From NCBI RefSeq assembly GCF_002812205.1, contig NZ_NPEA01000004.1:124001-188000 (forward strand): a stretch of DNA of 64,000 bases, written 5' to 3'. The first letter of the stretch is position 1, and each line of letters opens with the position of its first letter. Made by a program: the position numbers and the translations under genes. Under the pieces are notes generated by a model. The model made no database searches and was not told the DNA's origin. It saw only the letters and a program-made list of their open reading frames with translations. The DNA is from Leptospira neocaledonica. Its GTDB lineage: Bacteria > Spirochaetota > Leptospiria > Leptospirales > Leptospiraceae. Shown here in pieces: positions 39,068-48,589 of the stretch.

Positions 39068-39730
39068 ATGAACTGGAAAAAATTCAAAACCCACCTTATG
39101 CAATTTTTTTCCTTATTTATACTTGTGGGAATTTGTGTTTTATCCGGCCCAATCTTATCCAAGGATCTTTCCGGAATTTATAAAGAATACGTAGTCCAAG
39201 ATTTTGAAACTGAGGTATTTGGAGAAGAAAACGTAAAAGCAAAACTCGGTCCTGATTTCAGTCCGGAAGTTAGGATCTCTACCGTATTCAGAACTCCCGA
39301 AAGAGAATCCGAAAAATCTTTGTATGTAGAACTCAGCGCGGAAAAAAACCAATCCTTTCAGATTTTATTCAAGAAGCCTTGGTCTTCTAAAGAGTTTGTA
39401 AAAGAGTTCAAATTCCATGTGTATGCGAACGATGGTGGAGGATCTCTTTTTGTTTTAGTGAGAGATTCCAGTTTGGATATGAAAAAGATATTACTTACAC
39501 ATTTTAATTTTTCTGGATGGAAGGTTTTATCTTTAGACATCACTCGTAAAGTGAGACAAGATGATCTAGTTACTCATCAAAATTCCGAACTTGTGTTTTT
39601 AGGTTTTTTATACGAAGCACCCTTCGAAAGAAAAAGAGGTACGAGAGAAGTTTTCGTAATAGATGATATTCTTGCTAAGACAAGACCTAAATATCTTCTT
39701 TTTCCGAATGAAAAAGCTTTAGTAAAATAG
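39068..39730 (+). CDS. FlaA-like flagellar-sheath-family protein
   Basis: This 220-residue exported protein (signal QFFSLFILVGICVLSGPILS) resembles the spirochaete FlaA fold: the order FKFHVYANDGGGSLFVLVRDS, LTHFNFSGWKVLSLDI, LVFLGFLYEAPF and REVFVIDDILAKT matches FlaA blocks ending in the DD motif. FlaA coats the periplasmic flagellum filament. It lies alone, without other flagellar genes, and is shorter than most FlaA, so a divergent paralogue is the best description. Confidence 0.7.
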   Translation: MNWKKFKTHLMQFFSLFILVGICVLSGPILSKDLSGIYKEYVVQDFETEVFGEENVKAKLGPDFSPEVRISTVFRTPERESEKSLYVELSAEKNQSFQILFKKPWSSKEFVKEFKFHVYANDGGGSLFVLVRDSSLDMKKILLTHFNFSGWKVLSLDITRKVRQDDLVTHQNSELVFLGFLYEAPFERKRGTREVFVIDDILAKTRPKYLLFPNEKALVK

Positions 39731-39772
39731 TCATTTCACTCCTGAAATCCGTTTAGTGAACTATAGGATTCT

Positions 39773-40798
39773 CTAATCTAGATTCGCAAGTCCCAGATCT
39801 TTTCTGGCCGGGTAAGAATTCCGTCTTTTTTCGAAATATTCCCAATCCTGATTTTTCCAAGATTCTCTCAAGTCCCGATCTTCTTCTTTTAAAAAAGTTT
39901 CGGTCGAAATCGGTTGGTTCGGTTTTAAAAATTCGGAAAGCGGAGGAAGTGATTGCTCCTTATATAAAATACATAATTTCTCCGCAAGTCGATACGTTCC
40001 GAGTAATCTTCCCAGTTGGCTATATCCTGCGATATGAGGAGTAAAGATAGAATTTTCCAAATTCGCCATTTGTTCTGCGATCTTTCCTTTGGGTGGTTCC
40101 GGAGAAAAAACATCTATCACCTTGTATAGATCGGTTCTATCCAAAATAGTTTGAAAGGTTTCTTCGGACCAAACTTCTCCTCTGCTTGTGTTCAGAAGAA
40201 GTGTACCTTCTTTCAATTTGAAAATTTTATCTTTGTCTAATAAATTTGTCGTAGGATAAGGACCATCGCCAGTAAGCGGAACATGAAGACTGATTATGGA
40301 ACATTTTAATATCTCATCCAAAGATTGAGAGCGATCCTTGATAAATGGATCATTGTAGATATAAGGGATCTTCTTCTTTTCTAGGATTTTGGCGAACTTC
40401 TTGCCTGTATTTCCGAAGCCGATGATACCCACATTTTTCTTTTTCAATTCTTCTTCCGAAAAAAAATGAAGTAAAGATACCCAACAATACTCAGCAACAG
40501 AACCTGCATTACTTCCCGGAGAATTGATAAATATTCGAGATTCTTTTTTGAGATCCGAAAAATTCACATGATCGATGCCGGAACTCACTGTTGCAAAAAT
40601 TTTAACACTAGGAAACCTCCGACAGGTCTCTCGATTTACCTTGAGTCTAGTGTTTGCGATTAATATGGTAGGTTTGAATTTTTCGATCTCTTCCGGAAAT
40701 TTGGCAGGGTACGATCTCACATCTAAGTTCCGGAAATGAGAAAAAATTTCCGAAGCACCGACGGTTCCTTCCGGATAAAAAAGAATTGGAAGAGACAT
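39773..40798 (-). CDS. D-isomer-specific 2-hydroxyacid dehydrogenase
   Basis: This NAD-dependent dehydrogenase has 341 residues. The nucleotide loop VGIIGFGNTGKKFAKI (near residue 142), substrate arginine in LLNTSRGEVWSEE, and catalytic histidine in IFTPHIAGYSQLGR are in place. The N-terminal half is divergent. The C-terminal tail resembles the PdxB-type extension only loosely. The substrate (erythronate phosphate, lactate, glycerate) cannot be fixed. Confidence 0.87.
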   Translation of the reverse strand: MSLPILFYPEGTVGASEIFSHFRNLDVRSYPAKFPEEIEKFKPTILIANTRLKVNRETCRRFPSVKIFATVSSGIDHVNFSDLKKESRIFINSPGSNAGSVAEYCWVSLLHFFSEEELKKKNVGIIGFGNTGKKFAKILEKKKIPYIYNDPFIKDRSQSLDEILKCSIISLHVPLTGDGPYPTTNLLDKDKIFKLKEGTLLLNTSRGEVWSEETFQTILDRTDLYKVIDVFSPEPPKGKIAEQMANLENSIFTPHIAGYSQLGRLLGTYRLAEKLCILYKEQSLPPLSEFLKPNQPISTETFLKEEDRDLRESWKNQDWEYFEKRRNSYPARKDLGLANLD

Positions 40799-40910
40799 GA
40801 AGGAATCTTTTAAAAAAGGACCTGAATCGCCAATTTATTTTCCGTAAAAACTCTTGCCTTCTCGCCCCCAATCCATAGCCTCAATGCTTTCCAACCGGTA
40901 AATATTTCAA

Positions 40911-41972
40911 ATGTTAGAACGTTTAAAAGAAATCCCCCCTAAAATCTGGCTTTTTGCCTCTGGTTTTTTCATCCTTATTGTATTGATCATATTCCTTCTT
41001 TGGGAACCAGGTTCAAAAGGAAGAGACTTCGGTTTTGATGGAGATGATTCTCCAGGCTTTACCGTAACCCAAAACGAGAATGGAGAATGGATCATCAACC
41101 CAGAGATCATGGCTACTTCTCGCGAATTGTACAAAGACGGCCAATGGTTGAGTTACGACGAGATCCTAAAGTATGCCGCCAATGGAGAATTGGATCTGGT
41201 ATCTTCTCTTTGGGAATTGAGAAGAAAATGTCCTACAGATTATACTCCTGAACAATGTAACGAAATAGTAAAAGCATTCATCTTGGAACAATATCCTGGA
41301 GCGGATGGGGAAAGACTTGTAGGTCTTTTCAGAAAGTATCTTTCTTACGAGATCGTATTAAGGGAGTTTGAACAACCTAAGGGCAAAAGCCAAGAAGAAA
41401 TTTACGAAATCATAAAGAAGAAGAGAAGAGAGATTTTCTCCGACCAAGATGCTAAGTTGATCTTCGGGTTAGAAGAAGCGGAGAAGGATTTCCAATTCGG
41501 ATACGACCAATTCTTGAGCGAGGTTAAAAATCTTTCCGGAGATAAAAAGCTCGCGAGATACGAAGAATATCGTAAGGGTGTTTACGGAAATTATTATAAT
41601 ACGATCAACAAAAGAGAGCCTAAGTTCAATAAATACGAAACTGAACTTTACTTCAAAGAAACTGATCTAAACAAATTATCCGCTGCCGAAAAAGATCCTC
41701 AGGTACGTGCAATCCGAGAAAAATATTTCGGAAAAGATGGCGCAGACAGGATCGAAAAAGTCCTGAAAGAAATAGATGCGGAAAAAAAGAGAGAAGAGCA
41801 AACCGCACAAGAAGAACAAACTTGGTTAAAGTCCCATCCAACAGCAAGACCTGAGGAAAAAGAAAAGGCCCTAAATGAGATCCGAGTTAAGATTCTAGGC
41901 CAAGAAGAAGCGGAGGCTTACGGTAGAAGAAAAGCCTTAGAAGAAGACCAAAAACGTTTGCAAGGCAAATGA
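40911..41972 (+). CDS. Membrane-anchored lipase-chaperone-like protein
   Basis: This 353-residue protein has an N-terminal membrane segment (residues ~12-30) and a long charged helical body. The order EIFSDQDAKLIFGLEEAEKDFQFGYDQFL and later REKYFGKDGADRI resembles lipase secretion chaperones (LifO/Lif), which fold lipases on the outer face of the inner membrane. Motifs are loose. No lipase gene lies beside it. It overlaps lnt by four bases, so it is probably cotranscribed with a lipoprotein-maturation gene. Confidence 0.7.
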   Translation: MLERLKEIPPKIWLFASGFFILIVLIIFLLWEPGSKGRDFGFDGDDSPGFTVTQNENGEWIINPEIMATSRELYKDGQWLSYDEILKYAANGELDLVSSLWELRRKCPTDYTPEQCNEIVKAFILEQYPGADGERLVGLFRKYLSYEIVLREFEQPKGKSQEEIYEIIKKKRREIFSDQDAKLIFGLEEAEKDFQFGYDQFLSEVKNLSGDKKLARYEEYRKGVYGNYYNTINKREPKFNKYETELYFKETDLNKLSAAEKDPQVRAIREKYFGKDGADRIEKVLKEIDAEKKREEQTAQEEQTWLKSHPTARPEEKEKALNEIRVKILGQEEAEAYGRRKALEEDQKRLQGK

Positions 41973-43738
41973 TTCGGTTTTCCAGAAATCCGATCCGTCC
42001 TTTTTTGTGTCTGATCGGAATCGCGTCCGGAATCCTTTTCGGAATGGAGCCCTTCGAGTTTTTTCCTGCGGGAGGGCTCTCCGCGTTATGTGCCTATATT
42101 CTATTTTTAGAATTAAGAGAATGGAAACTTAAGTCGGCAATCTTCTGGCTATTAGGTCTTTCACAGATCATTAATTTGATCGTATTTTATTGGATCCCCT
42201 CTTCTATTTCCGCAATTTCGGGAGCAGGCGCGACCATCTCTTGGATATTATTCCTGGTGTATGGAATTTTCTCCCATTGCAAACTTATCATTTTCTATTT
42301 GGGATGGAATTTTAGCTTATCATTATATACTAAGTATAATAACTCTACTGATAGGGCTCCTATATTCGGTTGGTTAATTTTTCCTATTTGGGGAGTTCTA
42401 TCCGATCTGATCATGCCCCAACTGTTCCCTTGGTATTGGGGAAATTTAGCGGAAGGAAATCTTTCTTTTTCACAAATCGCGTCTTGGACAGGTATATTTG
42501 GAGTAGGATTTTTTCTGCTCTTAGGAAGTTCTTCTTTAGTATTGTTTAGGAATCCTTCTTTAAAAAGATATGGAATTGCCGGGATTCTCATTTTCGGGAT
42601 TGTCTGGACACTGGGAGGTTTTAGACTTTATTCTGCTCCCGATTACACTGTTCCGAATTCCACTCCCGCGGTTGAAGACGGTGTTTTAAAACTTTCGGGG
42701 GTTTTGATACAACCCAATACTTCTCCGGGAAAAAGAGAACTGGCTGAAAATCCTGAATTTGTAGGACAGACAATCAGCACAAGTTTGGAATTAGGTCTTC
42801 GTTCTTCTCTAGAAACTTTTCCACCTCCAGACCTGTTATTTTTGCCCGAGTCTGCTGTTCCATTTCATGGAACTATTCCGAATGAAAACCTGGGACAAGG
42901 AGTATATTCTTCTACATTCCATGGCGCTTTAATGTATCTAACGTATAAAACCGGCGCGGATATTTTATACAATGAGTTAAACCGTTTTCCGGAAGGTTTA
43001 AAAAACCAGGTTACTCTTTTATCTTCTTCTAATGGAGAAGTGGGCCGTTATGATAAAAGAAGATTGCTCGCTTTCGGAGAATATATTCCTTTCGAGTCTA
43101 CATTTCCTTTTTTAAGAAAACTGTTTAAGGAGACTTCCTTTTATATTACCGGAGGTGATCCTAAACCTTTAATCGGAAGTCGTTCCTTGCGAAGAGAAAG
43201 AATTCCTTCTTTGCCTACGGAAGAAGAAACTCCTTTGATCCAAAATCCCGATCATTTTCGTCCAATTTTAACTAGCTCTGGCAAAGAAGAAACCGTTTCC
43301 TACCAGATCCTACCTTTGATCTGTTACGAGGCGATGTTTTCTTATCTTGTTAGAGACTCCGTAAAATTCGCATCTAAGGATATGTTTACGTTTTTTGTAA
43401 ATCCAACCAATGATTCCTGGTTTTCATCCGAGGTCGAAGCCTGGCAACATGGAGGAGCAGTCCGGTTTAGAGCGATAGAATTCGGACTGACCTTGGTTCG
43501 CCCTGCGGTTACTGGAATTTCATTCGCAGTAGATCCATATGGTAGAAGCCTAAATCATCCAACCAGATATGGAGAAAAAGATACCAAATCCTTTTTACTC
43601 CCCGCCACAAAATTAAAAGAAGGTGGAAATACATTCTATTCCGAATGGGGAAATTTCCCTTTTTATCTATATACTCTTCTGGTATTCACGTTATTCTTCC
43701 TTGTCGGGAAAAAGGCGTTTTTCAAAACTAAGGGTTAG
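41969..43738 (+). CDS. lnt: Apolipoprotein N-acyltransferase Lnt
   Basis: This 589-residue enzyme adds the third acyl chain to lipoproteins at the inner membrane. About six N-terminal membrane segments are followed by the nitrilase-like domain with the catalytic triad: glutamate in LFLPESAVPF, lysine in KRRLLAFGEYIPFE and cysteine in LICYEAMF. A C-terminal segment ends near residue 580. It is longer than E. coli Lnt (512). The preceding chaperone-like gene overlaps it. Confidence 0.93.
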   Translation: MIRFSRNPIRPFLCLIGIASGILFGMEPFEFFPAGGLSALCAYILFLELREWKLKSAIFWLLGLSQIINLIVFYWIPSSISAISGAGATISWILFLVYGIFSHCKLIIFYLGWNFSLSLYTKYNNSTDRAPIFGWLIFPIWGVLSDLIMPQLFPWYWGNLAEGNLSFSQIASWTGIFGVGFFLLLGSSSLVLFRNPSLKRYGIAGILIFGIVWTLGGFRLYSAPDYTVPNSTPAVEDGVLKLSGVLIQPNTSPGKRELAENPEFVGQTISTSLELGLRSSLETFPPPDLLFLPESAVPFHGTIPNENLGQGVYSSTFHGALMYLTYKTGADILYNELNRFPEGLKNQVTLLSSSNGEVGRYDKRRLLAFGEYIPFESTFPFLRKLFKETSFYITGGDPKPLIGSRSLRRERIPSLPTEEETPLIQNPDHFRPILTSSGKEETVSYQILPLICYEAMFSYLVRDSVKFASKDMFTFFVNPTNDSWFSSEVEAWQHGGAVRFRAIEFGLTLVRPAVTGISFAVDPYGRSLNHPTRYGEKDTKSFLLPATKLKEGGNTFYSEWGNFPFYLYTLLVFTLFFLVGKKAFFKTKG

Positions 43739-43755
43739 CATACCAAGGGGGATCA

Positions 43756-44526
43756 TTGTTAGAACATACATTCTGCCATCTCCCCGGCATAGACGTGATC
43801 GAAGAGGGAAAACTTTGGGACCAAGGAATTCTACATTGGGACGAATTCAGAGAAGTATTAAAAGAAAAAGTAAAATTCCCTTCAGACATGCATTCCAGAT
43901 TACTTTTGGACTCTCTGGATTTTTCCAGAAAGGAAATGGATAGAAAGAACTGGGACTATTTTTTCTTCGCCCTACCCAGCCAACAAAAATGGAGACTATT
44001 TCCTATCATCCGAGAAAACCTTCTCTACTTGGATATTGAAACTTCCGGTTTAGGAAGTGGAGATTTTGTGACTGTTGTAGGAACCTACGACGGTAAAGAT
44101 TTCAAAACATATCTTAGAGGCAGAAACATGGATGATTTTCCGGAAGAACTTTCTTCTTCCCATGTTTTTGTGACTTATAATGGCGCTGCATTCGATGTTC
44201 CTTTTTTAGAAAAAGAATTCGGTAAAAAATTTAAGAACCGCCATATAGATCTAATGTATATTCTGCGTAGTCTTGGGATCAAAGGTGGTTTGAAAGGATG
44301 CGAGAAGGCCTTAGGTATTAAAAGAGATCTCCCATACGAAGTAAACGGAGCCGATGCAGTGCGATTATGGTGGCAGTATGTTCAGTACGATGACCAGGAT
44401 GCATTGGATCTTCTTTTGAAGTACAATAGAGAAGATGTGGTCAATCTAGAACTTTTGTTTATAAAAGCTTATAACTTAAAGATCAAGGAAACGCGATTTT
44501 TCGGAGAAGTGATTCCCGAGCTTTGA
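43756..44526 (+). CDS. YprB-like RNase H-fold exonuclease
   Basis: This 256-residue protein starts at TTG with GGGGGAT ahead of it. The exonuclease core has YLDIETSGLGSGDFV (DxE metal site near residue 96), VTYNGAAFDVPFL (near residue 140), HIDLMYILRSLG and the late KYNREDVVNLELL acidic site. This is the YprB/DnaQ-like DEDD arrangement. It follows lnt by 17 bases, probably in one operon. The substrate may be RNA or DNA. Confidence 0.85.
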   Translation: MLEHTFCHLPGIDVIEEGKLWDQGILHWDEFREVLKEKVKFPSDMHSRLLLDSLDFSRKEMDRKNWDYFFFALPSQQKWRLFPIIRENLLYLDIETSGLGSGDFVTVVGTYDGKDFKTYLRGRNMDDFPEELSSSHVFVTYNGAAFDVPFLEKEFGKKFKNRHIDLMYILRSLGIKGGLKGCEKALGIKRDLPYEVNGADAVRLWWQYVQYDDQDALDLLLKYNREDVVNLELLFIKAYNLKIKETRFFGEVIPEL

Positions 44527-44676
44527 GGCACGAAGATTGAGAAAGAGATGATGCTTCTTGCAATTACAGTGACGCATTACTTATATAAAAACGTCGATGG
44601 CGGAGGTGATGACGACTCACTTTTTGTATATATCATCTAATTACTAAAAATACTAAAACAAAAGGGTGACCTTGAT

Positions 44677-45057
44677 TTAAAAACCTAAATATTTAAGTTG
44701 AACATCATCAATTTTAAAAGGATTTATTTTTGGGATTAAAAATTTCGAACTAAAATCACAAGGAAGAAATAAAATTGAATTATATAGGTAATTAACATCT
44801 TCAAGTCTATAATAATTTGAATTAGTACATGATCCATTACAAATCAGATAATCAGTATAGTCAGTAAAATTTAAAACATCTGAGAATTCATTTTTTTCTA
44901 AGCACAAAGCAATTTTGAGAATAGATGCATCTCTAATTTTTTCAACAGCCTCTTTTCTTGTAATAAGGTTATTTTGAAGCTGTGCTTCGAGGTCTATAAT
45001 TACACACCTATAAAGGGAAAATATTAATCCGATAATTAAATAGGTTTTATTTGCCAT
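44677..45057 (-). CDS. Small exported hypothetical protein of the AT-rich island
   Basis: I do not recognise the family. I place the start at the ATG giving MANKTYLIIGLIFSLYRC, eight bases after the stop of the preceding gene. A longer version starting at 45099 overlaps that gene. A membrane or signal segment at residues 3-17 may end in a cysteine, so this could be a lipoprotein. The body contains several further cysteines (CLEKNEF, LICNGSCTNSN). Codon use is AT-rich like the rest of the island. Confidence 0.6.
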   Translation of the reverse strand: MANKTYLIIGLIFSLYRCVIIDLEAQLQNNLITRKEAVEKIRDASILKIALCLEKNEFSDVLNFTDYTDYLICNGSCTNSNYYRLEDVNYLYNSILFLPCDFSSKFLIPKINPFKIDDVQLKYLGF

Positions 45058-45065
45058 GGAACAGA

Positions 45066-45395
45066 TTAGTTTGAGTAAATACCTGAAACAGATAAACAAT
45101 TCGCCTTTGCACCTACATTATCCCAAATAAATGGTAAATAATATACAGTGTACCTAATTTCATTTTTAATGATATAGCAAGATGACAGCGGGGTTTGAGA
45201 AACACAATTTCCATTTGAGAGAACAAACCCGCCAGTTTCACAAATATTTTTCACGAAATTTATACCGGTCGAATTTTTTGGCTCAATACAAATACCTCTA
45301 TATGGGATTGTACAAACTTGACCAATGGGCTGAGTGAATTGTTCAGTATTGTAAAGAACAAATAGTATCAAAAAGATTCTTAAATTTTTCATCAA
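45066..45395 (-). CDS. Small exported cysteine-containing hypothetical protein
   Basis: The 109-residue product has a short signal segment (LRIFLILFVLYNTEQF) and at least six cysteines in the body (VCTIPYRGIC, NICETGG, NGNCVSQT, SSCYIIK, KANCLSV), suggesting disulfide bonds outside the cytoplasm. It follows the metalloprotease by nine bases on the same strand. No known domain is seen. It may be a partner of the protease. Confidence 0.65.
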   Translation of the reverse strand: MMKNLRIFLILFVLYNTEQFTQPIGQVCTIPYRGICIEPKNSTGINFVKNICETGGFVLSNGNCVSQTPLSSCYIIKNEIRYTVYYLPFIWDNVGAKANCLSVSGIYSN

Positions 45396-45403
45396 TCAGC
45401 TCC

Positions 45404-46135
45404 TTATTTACAAATTCCGGCTAAATAACAAATAATAAATAAACATACGACGTCGTTCCCCTCTAAACCAAAGATAGAGCAGAATTGATCAACAGCTTCT
45501 TCAGGGGATGGTGGTGGTGGTCTATAACCATAGATCGACCTAATACCATTTATATCATCAGTAGCTGGTTTATTAACAAACACATTTACCGTTGGATACA
45601 TAATAGCGGAAGAATCTGCAGAATGATTTAATCCAGTTGCATGACCTAATTCATGAGTAACGGTTGCTTTGAAATAATTTTGATCATTATACATGCTATA
45701 GTTAACACTTCCGTTTTGATATAAGCCAAAAATAAAAATCGGAGCACTCGTTAATAACCAACCTGACGTTTGCGGCAACGTAACACCAATAGTGTTAGGA
45801 GTTAAAAACCTTAAAATATTCAAAGTAGTGTCAAACCTTAAGGGAACATTCGGGGGACCGCCAGCTCCACCAAAAGGATCTAAAGAGGCAGGTGTAACAT
45901 AAACAAAATTTGATTTTCCATTCCAGGCAGCTACTGATTGCTCCACAATGGAGTTATAATTTGATCCCAAGTTATCCTTAAATGAATTGTCATATCCATA
46001 GGTAGCTTGATAAATCGCGAAATTCGGATTAATTGGTCCGATTGGAGAACCCCACCTTGATCCCATTACTTGATATGAAAAAATTGCTAATGGAAATAAT
46101 AATAATGAAAAAAATAAAATTTTCTTAAAATTCAT
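45404..46135 (-). CDS. Exported matrixin-type zinc metalloprotease
   Basis: This 243-residue protein has a signal peptide (residues 1-20). The zinc motif is HELGHATGLNH (H161, E162, H165, H171) with the Met-turn SAIMYP at M179, the metzincin/matrixin pattern. After a proline-rich linker (PPPPSPEEAVD) the tail is rich in cysteines (QFCSIFG, DVVCLFIICYLAGIC). It would be a secreted protease. Its start overlaps the preceding lipoprotein stop by four bases (ATGA), so the two are made together. Confidence 0.85.
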   Translation of the reverse strand: MNFKKILFFSLLLFPLAIFSYQVMGSRWGSPIGPINPNFAIYQATYGYDNSFKDNLGSNYNSIVEQSVAAWNGKSNFVYVTPASLDPFGGAGGPPNVPLRFDTTLNILRFLTPNTIGVTLPQTSGWLLTSAPIFIFGLYQNGSVNYSMYNDQNYFKATVTHELGHATGLNHSADSSAIMYPTVNVFVNKPATDDINGIRSIYGYRPPPPSPEEAVDQFCSIFGLEGNDVVCLFIICYLAGICK

Positions 46136-47991
46136 AATTCGACCTTTCCGAAGTTACCTTGAACCGAAATTATATCAGACATGGATTTTTTTAAAAAAAG
46201 TAATGATTGATCACCTGTACTGTAATAGGCCGCATTTTGGGTTTTCATAATATTGTCCCCTATACTACCTCCTAAGCCTTTAACATTGAAGCGATTATTC
46301 TGTGAACAATTTACATCAAATTTCATTTTTAAACAATTTATAGGTTTAACCTGCGCTATTGTAAATATTAATGGAACACCCATATAATCTTCTGAGTAAC
46401 TTTGAGTAGAATCAATACTAGCAGTTAAAATTAAATCGGCTTCTGTAATTATTTCATCATACCGTTCCTTCGGTAATATGCTTAATTTGTTCTCCACCTC
46501 GATCGATAAAGAAGAATAACTTGTGAGGGTAAATATGGGTGAGTGAAAATACTCTCCAGAAATTAATTCAAAAAGTCTGAAAGAATGATTTTTTTCACTC
46601 AATATGCTAACAGTTCTTCCGCCTTCTGAAGTAAAAGGTCCTTTAATTTCTAAATATGGCTCATTTGACGAAGTCGGAATTTTTATAGTTATTTCAGAAC
46701 CGTCCTCAGCTATACCTTTGGCTTTTTTTATATTAAAAATGATCTTAGAATACTCTCCTTTGGGAAAAATTGGATACTTAATAGTATTTGAAAGATTTCC
46801 TGTAAGAATTTCGCTAAGTTTCAGCTTTAAATTATTTTCATAATTTTGACTAACTTTAATTGTCTGATCCAGATAGAGTTGGTAAGAACTTAACTCATAC
46901 TCAATGTCAGTTAATGGTATCTCCGGTTCGGAAACAAAATCGTTTACCATCTTAGACCCGTTTGCGATAGAAACGTTTTTCCCTATTAAAATACCTGTTA
47001 CTTTACTCTTATCTCCTATTTGTATGTCTGCATAAGGGGAATAGATACTTGCATTTATATAATTATTCCCAGTAGCTGAAAAACCTTCTTCATCAAATAT
47101 CCAATCTCTTATTTTTTTAATTTTGTTAATATATAAAAGGAGATCGTTAGATATATTTGATTGAGAATAAATTTTTGACTTATATCCTAATTCCACATTT
47201 TCACTTACAAGTATAATGCAAAGTTTCTCACAAATAAGGGAGGAGGATTGATTTAAACTTTTGGATTTAAATGAGTACACACCACCTTTGAGTGTTACAG
47301 CAAATTTTGGCTTAATTTTAATTCTACCATATTTGCCTTCTAATAATTCGAAACCGTTTGACGGCGTTAGGGATTCATTTGTCGTAGAGTTTTGATCAAA
47401 AACAAATGGAGGCAACTTAGGTAGTGATGGAATATTATTTGTAAAATTTGTTACGGTCGTATTTGGAAGCCTAATGAGATCATTCGCAAAAATATTTCCG
47501 AGGACCTTGGAATAGGGAAATAAGAAAACTTTATCACCCTTTATTTCGAAACCTGAGTTTTGTATAGTCTTAGAGAATAGGCTAATACTACTAAGTTTTT
47601 TCAAGCAACCGTTCTTTCCAAATAGTCCCCTGCATGATCCTAAGGAATATAGATTACTATTGATTTCACCGCGTTCACCGATAATTATATTCTTTAATGC
47701 AATAATTCCATTGGATTTATCTTTTAACTCTGAAGCTGGTTCTTTTACATCTGGAGTAGTTTCCGATTCTACTATCGTTGTATAATTTTGTAATTTAGAC
47801 TGGATGTGTTTCGAATAAAAGCCTTGTGTCTTAATTTCCTCTTCGACTTTTTGTTGAGCTTCCTGGTCATTTTGGGAAAATTGAGCGAATAAGCCGGGAA
47901 ACAAATTCGAAGATTTACCTGCTTCACCACAATTAATAATAGTTAATATCAAAATAAATAGAATAGAAATTCTTGAAAACATTCGCCACAT
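46132..47991 (-). CDS. Large lipoprotein of the AT-rich island, paired with a matrixin
   Basis: This 619-residue protein has a lipobox-like end of signal (ILTIINC, C21). Residues ~218-350 read like a beta-helical polymer-forming (DUF7305-like) domain: GRIKIKPKFAVTLKGGVYSF, NYINASIYSPYADIQIGDKS and TGILIGKNVSIANGSK. The last 100 residues (EADLILTASI, GVPLIFTIAQVKP, VKGLGGSIGD, GDQSLLFLKK, VQGNFGKVEL) match a pattern I recall near bacterial matrixins. Both domain calls are by eye. It probably sits at the cell surface. Confidence 0.72.
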   Translation of the reverse strand: MWRMFSRISILFILILTIINCGEAGKSSNLFPGLFAQFSQNDQEAQQKVEEEIKTQGFYSKHIQSKLQNYTTIVESETTPDVKEPASELKDKSNGIIALKNIIIGERGEINSNLYSLGSCRGLFGKNGCLKKLSSISLFSKTIQNSGFEIKGDKVFLFPYSKVLGNIFANDLIRLPNTTVTNFTNNIPSLPKLPPFVFDQNSTTNESLTPSNGFELLEGKYGRIKIKPKFAVTLKGGVYSFKSKSLNQSSSLICEKLCIILVSENVELGYKSKIYSQSNISNDLLLYINKIKKIRDWIFDEEGFSATGNNYINASIYSPYADIQIGDKSKVTGILIGKNVSIANGSKMVNDFVSEPEIPLTDIEYELSSYQLYLDQTIKVSQNYENNLKLKLSEILTGNLSNTIKYPIFPKGEYSKIIFNIKKAKGIAEDGSEITIKIPTSSNEPYLEIKGPFTSEGGRTVSILSEKNHSFRLFELISGEYFHSPIFTLTSYSSLSIEVENKLSILPKERYDEIITEADLILTASIDSTQSYSEDYMGVPLIFTIAQVKPINCLKMKFDVNCSQNNRFNVKGLGGSIGDNIMKTQNAAYYSTGDQSLLFLKKSMSDIISVQGNFGKVEL

Positions 47992-48169
47992 AAAGCACGC
48001 ATGACTTTATTTTGCAATTACTACCTGCTGGAAAAGAAAACAATAGGGCATAATGTGAAAAAGAATTACTTCTTTAAGAGTTATGATTGAAATCAAATAT
48101 CCCATTTGCAATATAATGAAATAATTATTCCTATGATCAATAAACCTTCGTTAAATATAATTTGATATT

Positions 48170-48589
48170 ATGAAGTATGCTTCGATAGTATTTATTCTTC
48201 TTTTTTCGACCAATTGTGTGGTTGAAAAAGATAATAAGAACATGGAAAAATTGGCATTATATACTACTTGGAGAAGTATATTCGAAATCCCTCTTTCCCA
48301 GCATCCAGAATTTTACGGAACTTGGCAACAAAGCTCAACACCGAATCCGTGTGATCCAGATACATTAACTTATGAATTTAATTTAAGCACTTACGGCACT
48401 TACCGAATAATAACTCACGATCCTTCTTGTATAGTTTCGGATGTATTAATTAATTTTGAATGGAAAATTGATGCAGGATCATTCTGTCAAAAATATATCC
48501 CTTCGTCAGGACCATTCAATTGCTACTCATATTCCATAAACTCAACATTACTTATTGTTGATGGAGAGGGTTATAATTATACTCCTTAA
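48170..48589 (+). CDS. Small lipoprotein of the AT-rich island
   Basis: The 139-residue product has a lipoprotein signal (IVFILLFSTNC, C16). The body is aromatic with a few cysteines (PNPCDPDTLTYEF, DPSCIVSD, SFCQKYI, FNCYSYS), consistent with a small disulfide-bonded beta domain. The segment FYGTWQQSS is lipocalin-like in style but too short to classify. It is divergent from the large lipoprotein, 179 bases away, and shares its AT-rich codon use. Confidence 0.7.
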   Translation: MKYASIVFILLFSTNCVVEKDNKNMEKLALYTTWRSIFEIPLSQHPEFYGTWQQSSTPNPCDPDTLTYEFNLSTYGTYRIITHDPSCIVSDVLINFEWKIDAGSFCQKYIPSSGPFNCYSYSINSTLLIVDGEGYNYTP

